30,046 nt of DNA, taken from positions 1-30,046 of the forward strand of contig CAYWZA010000010.1 of assembly GCA_964462785.1 (NCBI GenBank), written 5' to 3'. Numbering within the stretch: the first letter of the stretch is position 1; each line of letters begins with the position of its first letter. Shown piece by piece: positions 1 to 7,185 of the stretch. A program made the position numbers and the translations under genes. The notes beneath the pieces were generated by a model that saw only the letters and a program-made list of their open reading frames with translations, had not been told where the DNA came from and made no database searches. The stretch is from JACQKA01 sp964462785 (GTDB lineage Bacteria; Patescibacteriota; Minisyncoccia; Phycocordibacterales; UBA2100).

Positions 1-127
1 GTACACTAGGCTGGTAATGTACAAGGTTGGTGTTCAAAAATATGGGGGAGGGTCAATGCATCAAGAAGATTACCAGTATGATCGGTATGACTGGATGCAA
101 CTCGAAGAAAAAGAACCTCAACGATGA
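1..127 (+). CDS. 3' end of an unknown gene (partial)
   Basis: A reading frame is open from the left edge (codons start at base 2) and stops with TGA at 125-127, giving about 41 C-terminal residues ending in LEEKEPQR. The tail is rich in Asp, Glu and Tyr (EDYQYDRYD). A hairpin terminator begins 10 nt after the stop, as expected at the end of a transcription unit. An ATG at 56 preceded by a G-rich run (44-52, GGGGGAGGG) could start a separate 23-residue peptide. The uninterrupted upstream frame makes the C-terminus of a longer gene the simpler reading. No family is recognised. Confidence 0.5.
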   Translation, partial: YTRLVMYKVGVQKYGGGSMHQEDYQYDRYDWMQLEEKEPQR

Positions 128-136
128 AGTGAAATA

Positions 137-172
137 GACCCTCGGGATTATCCAGAGGGTCTTGTGCTTTTC
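137..172 (+). terminator. Rho-independent terminator
   Basis: A 7-bp stem, GACCCTC (137-143) with GAGGGTC (155-161), is followed by a U-rich tail (TTGTGCTTTTC). It ends the unit of the partial gene at the left edge. Confidence 0.7.
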
Positions 173-259
173 ATGAAGCTTTGTGCTACCCTGATTGGCG
201 GGGTGGGCTTCGGCTTGCCACATATGACCCGAGTAATCGCAAGGAAAAGGAGAAGTCCC

Positions 260-538
260 ATGCGGAAATTCCTCTTGTTGTCACTACTCCCAGCATTCTT
301 TTTGTTCCTGCCACTTGCGCCGAATGCTGCAGTGGCCGGAAGCGGATTCAGCGTTTGCATTGATGGCGTAGGTTGCTATCAAAAACGCGAAAGAAACCGA
401 TGGCGAGAAGACCGATATTATCGGAACCGTAATCTTCACGAGTTCTGCTACTACAACCCCGACGATTGGCGCTGCGATGACTATTACGGTCGCTCGTACT
501 ATCCCCAGCGCAGGCATCATCGGCATCGGCATCGGTAG
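260..538 (+). CDS. Small secreted Cys/Tyr/Arg/His-rich protein
   Basis: A 92-residue protein of unknown function. The ATG at 260 is chosen over the upstream in-frame ATG at 164 because AAGGAG (247-252) lies 7 nt before it and because translation then begins with a signal peptide: MRK, a hydrophobic core at residues 4-20, and a likely cleavage after AVA (26). The mature part of about 66 residues has four cysteines (33, 39, 63, 72), possibly two disulfides, many Tyr and Arg residues, and a C-terminal tail RRHHRHRHR. The tail is strongly cationic and could bind metal or nucleic acid; that is inference from composition. Terminators on both sides make this a single-gene unit. No homologous family is recognised. 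Confidence 0.7.
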   Translation: MRKFLLLSLLPAFFLFLPLAPNAAVAGSGFSVCIDGVGCYQKRERNRWREDRYYRNRNLHEFCYYNPDDWRCDDYYGRSYYPQRRHHRHRHR

Positions 539-542
539 TCCT

Positions 543-577
543 AAACCCCTCGACCACATGAGTCGGGGGTTTTTCTT
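543..577 (+). terminator. Rho-independent terminator
   Basis: The stem pairs AAACCCC plus CGAC (543-554) with GTCGGGGGTTT (562-572), with one bulged base, followed by TTTTCTTTT. It ends the small secreted-protein gene. Confidence 0.8.
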
Positions 578-586
578 TTGTCGGCC

Positions 587-592
587 TATAAT
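587..592 (+). promoter_or_regulatory. -10 box for acyl-CoA dehydrogenase gene
   Basis: A consensus TATAAT lies 41 nt upstream of the ATG at 634. No good -35 hexamer is visible: that stretch overlaps the preceding terminator stem. Confidence 0.5.
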
Positions 593-633
593 TTGTGTGG
601 TAGAGAGTAGGAAGTAATAAAGGGAGAAAAAAC

Positions 634-1776
634 ATGCGTTGGGACACCCCACGTGATGAATCGGTGAGCGCGATTGTCGACGTGGTCGACAGGTTTTGCA
701 AAGAAGAAGCCGAACCAGTGCGTTTCCATAGTGAAGTGAACTCACTCTTCCCCAAGAAGCTTGTGGAGCACATGGGCGAGCGCGGATTCTTTGGCCTCAC
801 CATTCCTGAAGAGTATGGCGGCTCGGGCATGGGCACTGTTGCAGCTTCGTATGTCGCACGCAGATTGGCGTATACGTGGCCGTCGCTTCATTTGATCTGG
901 ACTGCAAACAGCTCACTCGCCGCGTTTCCCATTATGTATGCAGGTTCACCTGAACAAAAACAGCGGCTCTTACCGAAATTTGCTTCAGGTGAGGCACTGG
1001 GTTGCTTTGCATTGACGGAGACGGAAGCCGGTTCGGATGCACAGTCGCTGCGCACGCAGGCGAAGCGTACGCTGGATGGGTGGTGGGCACTTCAGGGCTC
1101 GAAAGTCTTCATTACGAATGCAGCGCATGCGAATGTCGCCATTGTGTTTGCGCGTACGAGCGCGAAGAAAATATCAGCATTCATACTCGAGTCAACCCGA
1201 CTGGGGCTCGACTACCCCGGTGTCACAGTCAAACAAATTCCCAAGTGCTTGCAAAAGAGTGCTGAATTCTGTGAAATCAGGTTCGACGATGTCATCTTGC
1301 CCTCTGATGCTTTGCTAGGAAGTGAAGGGCAGGGGTTTGAGATTGCGATGCAGACACTCGATGGCGGACGCATTAATATTGCAGCGCAGGCAATCGGCAT
1401 GGCAATGCGTATGTTTGATGACGCGCTTGCTTATGCTCGTTTGCGCAAGCAATTCGGCAAAACGGTATTCGAGAATCAAGCGGTGCAATTTGATTTTGCT
1501 GACGCGCACGCGCGACTCAATGCCGCGTGGCAATTGGTAGTTGATGTGTCTATGATGCGGGACCGCCAGGAGTCTGTTACCTCCATCGCGTCGCAAGCAA
1601 AACTTGTTGCGACTGAGACGAGCTTGAAAGTAGCCGTGGATCTTGCTAAGTATTTTGGTGGCATGGGCGCGACGCTTGAATGCGAAGCATATGCGCGCGT
1701 GCTCGATGTCCTCATCACCTGTGTGTATGAGGGAGCGAACAACATCCAAAAAATGGTTATAGCGAAGCATCTTTGA
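634..1776 (+). CDS. Acyl-CoA dehydrogenase family flavoprotein
   Basis: A 380-residue protein, the normal length for soluble acyl-CoA dehydrogenases, which oxidise acyl-CoA thioesters to trans-2-enoyl-CoA with FAD. Seen: a helical N-terminal domain (to about residue 120); the first family signature ALTETEAGSD (126-135); a beta domain; the FAD/dimer segment RKQFGKTVFENQAVQ (271-285); and the second signature FGGMGATLECEAYAR followed by YEGANNIQ, in which Glu366 fits the catalytic base of the YEG motif. GGGAG (622-626) sits 7 nt before the ATG. Flanking terminators make it monocistronic. No electron-transfer flavoprotein, thiolase or acyl-CoA synthetase gene lies nearby, so the substrate and electron acceptor are unknown. 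Family assignment is strong; a physiological role in a CPR cell is unclear. Confidence 0.93.
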   Translation: MRWDTPRDESVSAIVDVVDRFCKEEAEPVRFHSEVNSLFPKKLVEHMGERGFFGLTIPEEYGGSGMGTVAASYVARRLAYTWPSLHLIWTANSSLAAFPIMYAGSPEQKQRLLPKFASGEALGCFALTETEAGSDAQSLRTQAKRTLDGWWALQGSKVFITNAAHANVAIVFARTSAKKISAFILESTRLGLDYPGVTVKQIPKCLQKSAEFCEIRFDDVILPSDALLGSEGQGFEIAMQTLDGGRINIAAQAIGMAMRMFDDALAYARLRKQFGKTVFENQAVQFDFADAHARLNAAWQLVVDVSMMRDRQESVTSIASQAKLVATETSLKVAVDLAKYFGGMGATLECEAYARVLDVLITCVYEGANNIQKMVIAKHL

Positions 1777-1789
1777 GAAAGTAAAAATT

Positions 1790-1819
1790 AAAAAAAGGGG
1801 CGCCTCCAGCGCCCCTTTT
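1790..1819. terminator. Bidirectional terminator
   Basis: The stem GGGGCGC (1797-1803) / GCGCCCC (1809-1815) has a 5-nt loop. It is flanked by an A-run on the left and TTTT on the right, so it can end both the plus-strand dehydrogenase gene and the convergent minus-strand rpmB gene. Confidence 0.85.
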
Positions 1820-1833
1820 CTCACGTCAGAAAT

Positions 1834-2076
1834 TTAAATCAACCCCGCTTTCTTGAGTGTCGCATATGCGCCGCGCTTGCGGATGGTCTTGAGCCCTTTG
1901 GTGGAAATGGTGAGTGTGATGCTCTTGTTGAGCTCGGGGATGAAAATAGCGCGCTTCTGGAAATTCACTTGTCGGCGGCGCTTGCCGGTGGGGTTAAATT
2001 GTGTTGCGCGGGTGCGGTTTGAATACCCACCGCCGACGCGGGAGCGCTTTCCTGTTATTTCACATACTCGTGCCAT
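1834..2076 (-). CDS. rpmB: Ribosomal protein bL28
   Basis: An 80-residue basic protein of the large subunit, typical in length. The start MARVCEITGKR matches the bL28 hallmark (RVC-x-x-TGKR). The C-terminal part, with SITLTISTKGLKTIRKRG, matches the conserved TLRVSAKGMRVIDKKG-type region. bL28 binds 23S rRNA and is needed for 50S maturation. It is one of only three confidently coding minus-strand genes in the window. It ends in a bidirectional terminator and diverges from the M50 peptidase gene across only 32 bp, so the two promoters must overlap. No SD is visible before the ATG. Confidence 0.95.
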   Translation of the reverse strand: MARVCEITGKRSRVGGGYSNRTRATQFNPTGKRRRQVNFQKRAIFIPELNKSITLTISTKGLKTIRKRGAYATLKKAGLI

Positions 2077-2108
2077 AGTTTCGGTATGCTATCATTAAGA
2101 CACATTGT

Positions 2109-2741
2109 ATGCAACCGGAAATAATATTCGGCATCGTAGCGCTCGTGTTTTCCGTAGTGCTCCATGAAGTGTCGCATGGCTATATGGCAAACTTTCTGGG
2201 CGATCCGACGGCGCGTTTCCAGGGGCGCCTCACCCTCAATCCGCTCAAGCACATCGATCCATTCGGCTCGGTGTTCTTGCCGGTCATTCTCATCCTCACG
2301 CACTCACCGATTCTTTTTGGTTGGGCGCGCCCGGTGCCATACAATCCATACAATCTAAAGCGCGGGGGTAGGTGGGCAGAGGCGCTTGTTGCCGGTGCGG
2401 GACCAGCAGCAAATATAGGTATCGCCATTGCGCTCGCTCTTTTCGTGCGCGCAGGAGCTGAAGCCATCCCCGCGTCAGTCGCCGCGCTCGCGTTCTACAT
2501 CATTCTCATCAATGTGATGCTTGCGTTCTTCAATTTACTCCCGATCCCACCGCTCGACGGATCAAAAATTCTCTCGGTTATTTTGCCGCAGCCTCTCTTG
2601 GGGCACTGGGAGCGTCTGCGCGAGCAGCTCGAATACAATCCGCTACTTGGTTTCGGCGCAGTCATCCTCTTCATCATGCTCGTCGGTGGCGCGCTTGGTA
2701 CGTTCGTGCAGTGGGTAGCGGCAGCGCTGGTGGGGGTGTAG
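2109..2741 (+). CDS. Site-2 protease family (M50) membrane metallopeptidase
   Basis: A 210-residue multi-pass membrane protein of the compact S2P/M50B type. Seen: the zinc motif HEVSH (residues 19-23) in the first hydrophobic segment; FLGDPTARFQGRLTLNPLKHID typical of the short bacterial subgroup; GAGPAANI (96-103); and the third zinc-ligand motif NLLPIPPLDG (142-151) with Asp150. No PDZ domain is present. Such enzymes cut transmembrane substrates within the membrane, often anti-sigma factors or signal-peptide remnants; the substrate here is unknown. It is divergent from rpmB and precedes the rpsL promoter. The start is the first ATG of the frame and no SD is seen. Confidence 0.92.
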   Translation: MQPEIIFGIVALVFSVVLHEVSHGYMANFLGDPTARFQGRLTLNPLKHIDPFGSVFLPVILILTHSPILFGWARPVPYNPYNLKRGGRWAEALVAGAGPAANIGIAIALALFVRAGAEAIPASVAALAFYIILINVMLAFFNLLPIPPLDGSKILSVILPQPLLGHWERLREQLEYNPLLGFGAVILFIMLVGGALGTFVQWVAAALVGV

Positions 2742-2786
2742 GAGTAATGCATCTCTCAAGAAGCATCCTTGCATCTCGCCATCACT

Positions 2787-2827
2787 TATAGTACATTTGC
2801 AAAGCCCTGAAGAGGGCGAGTTTTCTT
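2787..2827 (+). promoter_or_regulatory. rpsL promoter -10 and leader hairpin
   Basis: A -10 box TATAGT (2787-2792) without a clear -35 predicts a start near 2799. A stem GCCCT (2804-2808) / AGGGC (2813-2817) with a GAAG loop follows, then GAG and TTTTCTT, ending 9 nt before the rpsL ATG. The arrangement looks like a 5' hairpin or a short attenuator. Confidence 0.5.
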
Positions 2828-2835
2828 AAAGAATC

Positions 2836-3243
2836 ATGTCAACCATCAATCAATTGGTACGAAAGAGCCGCAAAAGCGCCACTCGTCGTTCGAAAGTTAT
2901 CGCGCTTGGGCGCGGCTTTAATACACTCAAGAATCGTCCATCGTTCTATCCGTCGCCCTTTAAGCGCGGCGTGTGCACGAAAGTAACCACCAAGACTCCC
3001 CGCAAGCCTAACTCCGCTATCCGTAAGATCGCTCGCGTGCGTCTCACCAACGGCATGGAAATCACCGCATATATCCCTGGCGAAAAGCATACGCTCCAAG
3101 AGCACTCGGTCGTACTCGTACGCTCTGGTCGCGTAAAGGACGTTGGTCTTCGCTACACGATCGTGCGTGGCAAATTTGATGCTGCAGCTGTCGACGGGCG
3201 CCGCCGCGGGCGTTCACGTTACGGTGCGAAAAAGCCTAAATAA
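2836..3243 (+). CDS. rpsL: Ribosomal protein uS12
   Basis: A 135-residue decoding-site protein of the small subunit. The core is present: KRGVCTKV, TPRKPNSAIRK, RVRLTNG, QEHSVVLVRSGRVKD. It has the longer loop between ALGRG and KRGVC also known from Bacillus-type uS12. Two deviations: residue 56 is Arg where most bacteria have the first Lys of TPKKPNSA (E. coli Lys43 counting Met), and the KDLPGVRYH loop is one residue shorter (KDVGLRYT), altering the surroundings of the Asp that RimO modifies in E. coli. First gene of the str operon; rpsG follows after 5 nt. No SD; the codons before ATG are AT-rich. Confidence 0.97.
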   Translation: MSTINQLVRKSRKSATRRSKVIALGRGFNTLKNRPSFYPSPFKRGVCTKVTTKTPRKPNSAIRKIARVRLTNGMEITAYIPGEKHTLQEHSVVLVRSGRVKDVGLRYTIVRGKFDAAAVDGRRRGRSRYGAKKPK

Positions 3244-3248
3244 ATATC

Positions 3249-3710
3249 ATGAGACGACCTACAAAGAAAAAGCACGTACTCACTCCTGATCCGGTCTACG
3301 GCTCGGTGTTGGTGACCAAGCTCACGCACTACATCATGGAGGGAGGCAAGAAAGACACCGCACGCCGTGTGATCTACGAAGTGATGGAGCAACTCAAAAA
3401 AGAAGGCGATCCGGTCGTTGTGCTCGAGGCTGCGGTAAAAAATATCGAACCAAACATGGAAGTGCGCTCTCGCCGTGTGGGTGGCGCCAACTACCAGGTA
3501 CCAATGCCGGTGCGCCCTGAGCGCCAGCTCGCGCTCTCGCTCCGCTGGATACGCGATGCCGCGCGTAATAAGAAAGGAGTCCCGATGGCGCAAAAACTCG
3601 CCGCGGAAATTTTGAATGCAAAGAAAGGGGAAGGGGAAGCAGTCGCCAAGCGCGACAACATGCACAAGATGGCAGAAGCCAACAAAGCCTTCGCCCACTT
3701 CGCGTGGTAA
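3249..3710 (+). CDS. rpsG: Ribosomal protein uS7
   Basis: A 153-residue small-subunit head protein that nucleates assembly of the 3' domain of 16S rRNA. Diagnostic segments are MRRPTKKK at the start, YGSVLVTKLTHYIMEGGKK, the conserved VRSRRVGGANYQVPMPV motif (about residues 72-88) and the RWIRDAARNKKG region. Length is normal. It follows rpsL by 5 nt, probably translated by coupling since no SD is present. The next genes, two small membrane-protein ORFs, separate it from fusA, which is its usual neighbour. Confidence 0.97.
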   Translation: MRRPTKKKHVLTPDPVYGSVLVTKLTHYIMEGGKKDTARRVIYEVMEQLKKEGDPVVVLEAAVKNIEPNMEVRSRRVGGANYQVPMPVRPERQLALSLRWIRDAARNKKGVPMAQKLAAEILNAKKGEGEAVAKRDNMHKMAEANKAFAHFAW

Positions 3711-3719
3711 ATTTATACA

Positions 3720-3956
3720 ATGAGTACTGCATTCAGGAGAACCATCCTGACCTTTTTGTTTCTGATGGTCATTGGTTATGTGGGGCTAGCATTTCTTGCG
3801 TGGGATGTTCAACAAAAGATTTCTCATAGCAGGGCGGGTGATTGTATTAGCCCCACTGGGGTCTATGTAACTTGTAAAATGACCCAGAAAACATATTTCG
3901 GATTTTTATTGTATCATTTTCCATCACAATTGTGGCAGCACATCATCCACTTGTAG
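3720..3956 (+). CDS. Hypothetical single-pass membrane protein
   Basis: A 78-residue ORF starting 9 nt after rpsG. Residues 8-29 are strongly hydrophobic (TM segment or uncleaved signal anchor) after a basic start (MSTAFRRT). The rest is short and includes two Cys (42, 52) and a hydrophobic aromatic C-terminus. The DNA is visibly more AT-rich than rpsG. No SD is seen before the ATG, and the gene would rely on read-through from rpsG. No family is recognised. It could be a fast-evolving real gene or a chance ORF. Confidence 0.45.
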   Translation: MSTAFRRTILTFLFLMVIGYVGLAFLAWDVQQKISHSRAGDCISPTGVYVTCKMTQKTYFGFLLYHFPSQLWQHIIHL

Positions 3957-3988
3957 TGGTCACACACTTCGCGTGGTAGGATTAAAGA

Positions 3989-4270
3989 GTGTCTTTCAAA
4001 ATTTCGGTATCACTTACGCTTGCGATTTTCGCCACGATATTTTGGGTTCTGGAAATTTTCGGTGTAGCAAATAACGTGGGTGGACTGGGTGGAGCGACTC
4101 TTTTCATTCTAGCCGAGTGGATTCTCACAGGACTGGCGTTCACCGCGGTTTCCGCGTCTTGGTTGTATTGGGTATTCCACAAAGAACATACAGGACAACT
4201 ACTCTTGGCGACGCTTCTTACAGCCATTCCTGTAGTAGGGGTGCTCCGTAACTTAAACAGCCTTTTCTAA
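3989..4270 (+). CDS. Hypothetical multi-pass small membrane protein
   Basis: A 93-residue ORF with a GTG start. About three hydrophobic segments are visible: roughly residues 4-26, 36-60 and 71-88. The last two are separated by a short polar loop containing HKEHTGQ. An AGGAT stretch (3978-3982) lies 6 nt before the GTG and could act as a weak SD, or TAGGAT could be a -10 box for a leaderless transcript. No family is recognised. The downstream 200 bp hold no plus-strand gene but contain a large palindrome. Confidence 0.5.
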   Translation: MSFKISVSLTLAIFATIFWVLEIFGVANNVGGLGGATLFILAEWILTGLAFTAVSASWLYWVFHKEHTGQLLLATLLTAIPVVGVLRNLNSLF

Positions 4271-4346
4271 CTCCCAAAGTTCTATCTCGGGAGAGATATT
4301 ACACCTGCGCTAGCTCTTGCTGGGGCAGGCGCAGTTTGCGCGGGGT

Positions 4347-4382
4347 GGCGAGTAAATGATGCAGTTGCATCATTTACTCGCC
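4347..4382. repeat. 36-bp near-perfect palindrome
   Basis: The left arm 4347-4363 (GGCGAGTAAATGATGCA) and right arm 4366-4382 are exact reverse complements of 17 nt with only GT between them. There is no U-run on either side, so it is not an ordinary terminator. It lies between the convergent genes at 3989 (+) and 4477 (-). The rest of 4271-4476 holds only a weak CTGCGC/GCGCAG hairpin and the terminator at 4432. Confidence 0.85.
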
Positions 4383-4431
4383 TACCATCAGCTGGATACA
4401 GATGTGACTTGCAGATTTTCCAAACACCACA

Positions 4432-4453
4432 AAGACCGCGCACACGCGGTCTT
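4432..4453 (-). terminator. Probable terminator for the minus-strand gene
   Basis: A perfect 9-bp stem AAGACCGCG (4432-4440) / CGCGGTCTT (4445-4453) with a CACA loop. On the minus strand it is followed by a moderately U-rich stretch, 24 nt beyond the stop codon of the minus-strand ORF. Confidence 0.6.
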
Positions 4454-4476
4454 AAAAGTGGCGCATCTCCGTGATA

Positions 4477-4689
4477 TTACACGGTGACGGCTTCCTTGAT
4501 GTCATGCTCGATGTGCGCATGCACTTCTTCGACAGGAGGAATGCGCTCGCCGAGATGGTATTTGGCGTAATGATCCTCGATGCCTTTTTCATCCATCATT
4601 TTTTTCATCTGCTGCACGGCTGATTCTCGCACAGGCGCCTCCACCTGCAAGTCATGACCGCACGTACACTCAACGATATATGTAGACAT
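4477..4689 (-). CDS. Small CxCGH protein, possibly DUF1059-like
   Basis: A 70-residue cytosolic protein if started at the ATG at 4689 (MSTYIVECTCGH); an upstream in-frame start at 4734 would add 15 residues unlike the rest. The N-terminal CTCGHDLQVEA is followed by a helical acidic/basic stretch and a DHYAKYH-type segment. The pattern CGH...H resembles the small DUF1059 family, whose members bear a CGH motif and later His residues; this is a resemblance by eye only. A possible metal site would be formed by the Cys and His residues. No SD is visible. Confidence 0.6.
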   Translation of the reverse strand: MSTYIVECTCGHDLQVEAPVRESAVQQMKKMMDEKGIEDHYAKYHLGERIPPVEEVHAHIEHDIKEAVTV

Positions 4690-4768
4690 ACATGTGTAGT
4701 TATTACGGCTGATAATGCAACAATAGTTAAACACATCCGCATGAGCAGTGCGTGAAATGATCGAATAC

Positions 4769-4823
4769 TTGCACTTTCTCGGGTTTAGATTACTGTATTG
4801 AAGCGCCTCGGCGCTTCTTTTTT
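4769..4823 (+). promoter_or_regulatory. fusA promoter and 5' hairpin
   Basis: TTGCAC (4769-4774), 16 bp, TACTGT (4791-4796); the predicted start is near 4803. A 7-bp stem GAAGCGC (4800-4806) / GCGCTTC (4811-4817) with a T6 run follows, ending 20 nt before the fusA ATG. No plus-strand gene lies upstream to terminate, so the hairpin is more likely a 5'-end stabiliser or attenuator than an operon terminator. Confidence 0.55.
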
Positions 4824-4843
4824 ATCTGCAAATTCATACAATT

Positions 4844-6988
4844 ATGAACAGAGACTACCCGCTCGAGAAAGTTAGAAATTTTGGCATCATCGCACACATT
4901 GATGCGGGGAAAACTACTACGTCCGAACGCATTTTGTATTACACAGGAGAATCCCACAAAATCGGCGAGGTGCATGATGGCAATACAGTGACCGATTGGA
5001 TGGAGCAAGAGCGCGAGCGCGGCATCACGATCACCGCGGCCGCCATCACATGCTTTTGGAATCCTTCATACATGGGGACCGACCTTTCGCAAAAAGTGCG
5101 TTTCAATATTATCGATACTCCGGGCCATATCGACTTCACCTCCGAAGTGCAGCGCTCCATGCGCGTTTTGGACGGCGCGATTGTCGTCTTTGACGGCGTT
5201 GCGGGCGTAGAGCCGCAGACTGAAACTAACTGGCGTTATGCCGAAGATGCACAAGTCCCGCGTCTTTGTTTCGTAAATAAACTCGATCGCACCGGCGCAT
5301 CATTCGAACGTTGTTTCAGTATGATTCGCGATCGTCTTTCCAAAAATGCAGTGCGCATGCAGATACCGATGGGGGAAGAAGACGCAATGGAGGGTGTCAT
5401 TAATCTTCTCGACATGAAGGCATACAAATTTGAGGGCGAAATGGGTCGCCAAATTGTAATGGGGCCGATTCCTGATGCGTTCAAGGCAGATGCGGAAAAA
5501 TACCGCGGAGAGCTTGTCGAAGCCATTGTCGAACACGACGAAGCAATGATGAATGCATATCTTGAGGGCAAACAGCCGACTGAAGCTGAGCTCAAAACCA
5601 CCTTGCGTAAGGCAGTCATTGCAAACAAAATTTTCCCCACCTACTGTGGCTCGGCACTCAAAAACAAAGGCGTGCAGCTTGTGCTTGATGCGGTCGTTGA
5701 TTACCTGCCGCACCCGCTCGACCTTGTTCCTGCAAAGGGGAAGGATCCGAACACTGGATTAGAGATTGAACGCAAGCCATCAGATAGCGAGCCTTTTGCT
5801 GCACTCATTTTCAAATTGCAGACCGACCCCTTTGTGGGCCAACTTTCGTTTTTCCGCGTCTATTCAGGCACGCTTGAGACAGGAAGCTATGTATACAACG
5901 CATCAAACGGTAGCCGCGAGCGCGTTGGTCGCATGGTGCGACTGCAGGCGGATAAGCGTGAGGAAATCAAACAGGTATTTACGGGAGAAATTGCAGCACT
6001 CGTTGGTGCAAAAGAAGCGAAAATCGGGCACACTATCTGCGACGAAAAGAACCCCATCATTCTCGAAGAAATTAAATTCCGCCAGCCGGTGCTTTCCGCG
6101 CGCATCGAACCCAAAACCAAAGGCGATCAAGAGCGTATGGGCATGGCGCTCGCGAAGCTTGGCGATGAAGACCCGACATTCCGCGTCTCGACCGATCAAG
6201 AAACAGGCGACACCATCGTATCGGGTATGGGCGAGCTCCATCTCGACATTATCGTCGATCGCATGCGTCGCGAATTCAATGTGGAAGCGACGCTGGGTAA
6301 GCCGCAAGTTGCGTATCGCGAAACGATTCAAGGCAGCGCCGATGTTGAAAATAAATACATCAAGCAGACTGGCGGCAAGGGTCAGTATGGTCACGTGAAA
6401 ATCCGTGTGCAACCGCTTGAGCCGTGGCCAGAAGGCAAGAAAATGCCCGCAAACGTCACCGACGAAGATCACTTTCGATTCATCAACAACATCAAGGGCG
6501 GCGTCATTCCAAATGAGTTCATCCCAGCAGTTGAAAAAGGTATCCGCGAAGCGATGGATAGGGGAGTCTTGGCCGGATATCCGCTCGTCGATATTGCAGT
6601 CGAGCTCTATGATGGTTCGTATCACGATGTGGACTCGTCCGAAATTGCTTTCAAGATCTGTGCGTCTCAAGCATTCCAAGAGGCAGCTCGCCTAGCGAAA
6701 CTCGCTCTTCTTGAGCCAATTATGAAGCTTGAGGTGGTCACGCCTGATAAATTTATGGGAGATGTTACGGGTAACTTAAATGGCAAGCGTGGACAAGTGC
6801 AATCTATAGATGATCGTACGGGTGGACTCAAGGTCATCACTGCACACGTGCCACTTTCTGAAATGTTCGGTTATACGACGACACTCCGCTCCATGACCGA
6901 AGGCCGCGCCAACTCCACAATGGAATTTGATCATTACGCAGTTGTCCCACGAAACGTAGCAGATGAAGTTGTGGCGAGCAGGAAATAG
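4844..6988 (+). CDS. fusA: Elongation factor G
   Basis: A 714-residue translational GTPase that drives translocation and, with RRF, ribosome recycling. Seen: P-loop AHIDAGKTT (G1, about residues 17-25); RGIT switch I; DTPGHIDF (G3); NKLDR (G4); SALKNKGV (G5); then domain II; domain III with RMGMALAKLGDEDPTF and SGMGELHLDI; domain IV with the GKGQYGHV segment; and the C-terminal MFGYTTTLRSMTEGRANSTMEF. Length is slightly above the usual of about 690-700. No SD; the leader is short and AT-rich. In most bacteria tuf follows directly; here a surface-protein locus of about 6.5 kb intervenes. Confidence 0.98.
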   Translation: MNRDYPLEKVRNFGIIAHIDAGKTTTSERILYYTGESHKIGEVHDGNTVTDWMEQERERGITITAAAITCFWNPSYMGTDLSQKVRFNIIDTPGHIDFTSEVQRSMRVLDGAIVVFDGVAGVEPQTETNWRYAEDAQVPRLCFVNKLDRTGASFERCFSMIRDRLSKNAVRMQIPMGEEDAMEGVINLLDMKAYKFEGEMGRQIVMGPIPDAFKADAEKYRGELVEAIVEHDEAMMNAYLEGKQPTEAELKTTLRKAVIANKIFPTYCGSALKNKGVQLVLDAVVDYLPHPLDLVPAKGKDPNTGLEIERKPSDSEPFAALIFKLQTDPFVGQLSFFRVYSGTLETGSYVYNASNGSRERVGRMVRLQADKREEIKQVFTGEIAALVGAKEAKIGHTICDEKNPIILEEIKFRQPVLSARIEPKTKGDQERMGMALAKLGDEDPTFRVSTDQETGDTIVSGMGELHLDIIVDRMRREFNVEATLGKPQVAYRETIQGSADVENKYIKQTGGKGQYGHVKIRVQPLEPWPEGKKMPANVTDEDHFRFINNIKGGVIPNEFIPAVEKGIREAMDRGVLAGYPLVDIAVELYDGSYHDVDSSEIAFKICASQAFQEAARLAKLALLEPIMKLEVVTPDKFMGDVTGNLNGKRGQVQSIDDRTGGLKVITAHVPLSEMFGYTTTLRSMTEGRANSTMEFDHYAVVPRNVADEVVASRK

Positions 6989-7050
6989 AGGACACGCACC
7001 TTCGGCAGACCCTGGAGCAATTTTAAACCCGTTTTGCACACACCCCTCGA

Positions 7051-7107
7051 TTGACCGAGGTATAGTCGTTGTATACTAGTTGCATAGTTTCGAAACTTCG
7101 AAACTAT
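7051..7107 (+). promoter_or_regulatory. Promoter and 5' stem-loop of the surface-protein locus
   Basis: TTGACC (7051-7056), a short 15-bp spacer and TATACT (7072-7077) predict a start near 7084. A 9-bp inverted repeat ATAGTTTCG (7084-7092) / CGAAACTAT (7099-7107) begins exactly there, so the transcript would open with a stem-loop. The same repeat could instead be an operator. Confidence 0.55.
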
Positions 7108-7185
7108 ATTCTCTGGAGCTTGTTGAAAAACCGAGATTTCCCGTCTATGGCGCAGGCGAGGTGGGGATTTGCAACATGCACAATT

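Noticed and set aside
56..127. A separate 23-residue gene starting at the ATG at 56 behind a purine-rich run
   Set aside because: The same frame is open to the left edge of the window, so the C-terminus of a longer gene is the simpler explanation.
1774..1776. TGA recoding as seen in some Patescibacteria
   Set aside because: TGA ends the acyl-CoA dehydrogenase ORF and others at family-typical lengths, and no conserved ORF contains an in-frame TGA.
4800..4823. The hairpin plus T6 as a terminator of an upstream plus-strand operon
   Set aside because: No plus-strand gene lies within about 500 bp upstream, and the fusA promoter is upstream of the hairpin, so a leader element is more likely.
5903..6679. 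A 258-codon minus-strand ORF inside fusA
   Set aside because: It lies fully within a well-conserved EF-G gene, and its translation shows no recognisable domain or initiation signal.
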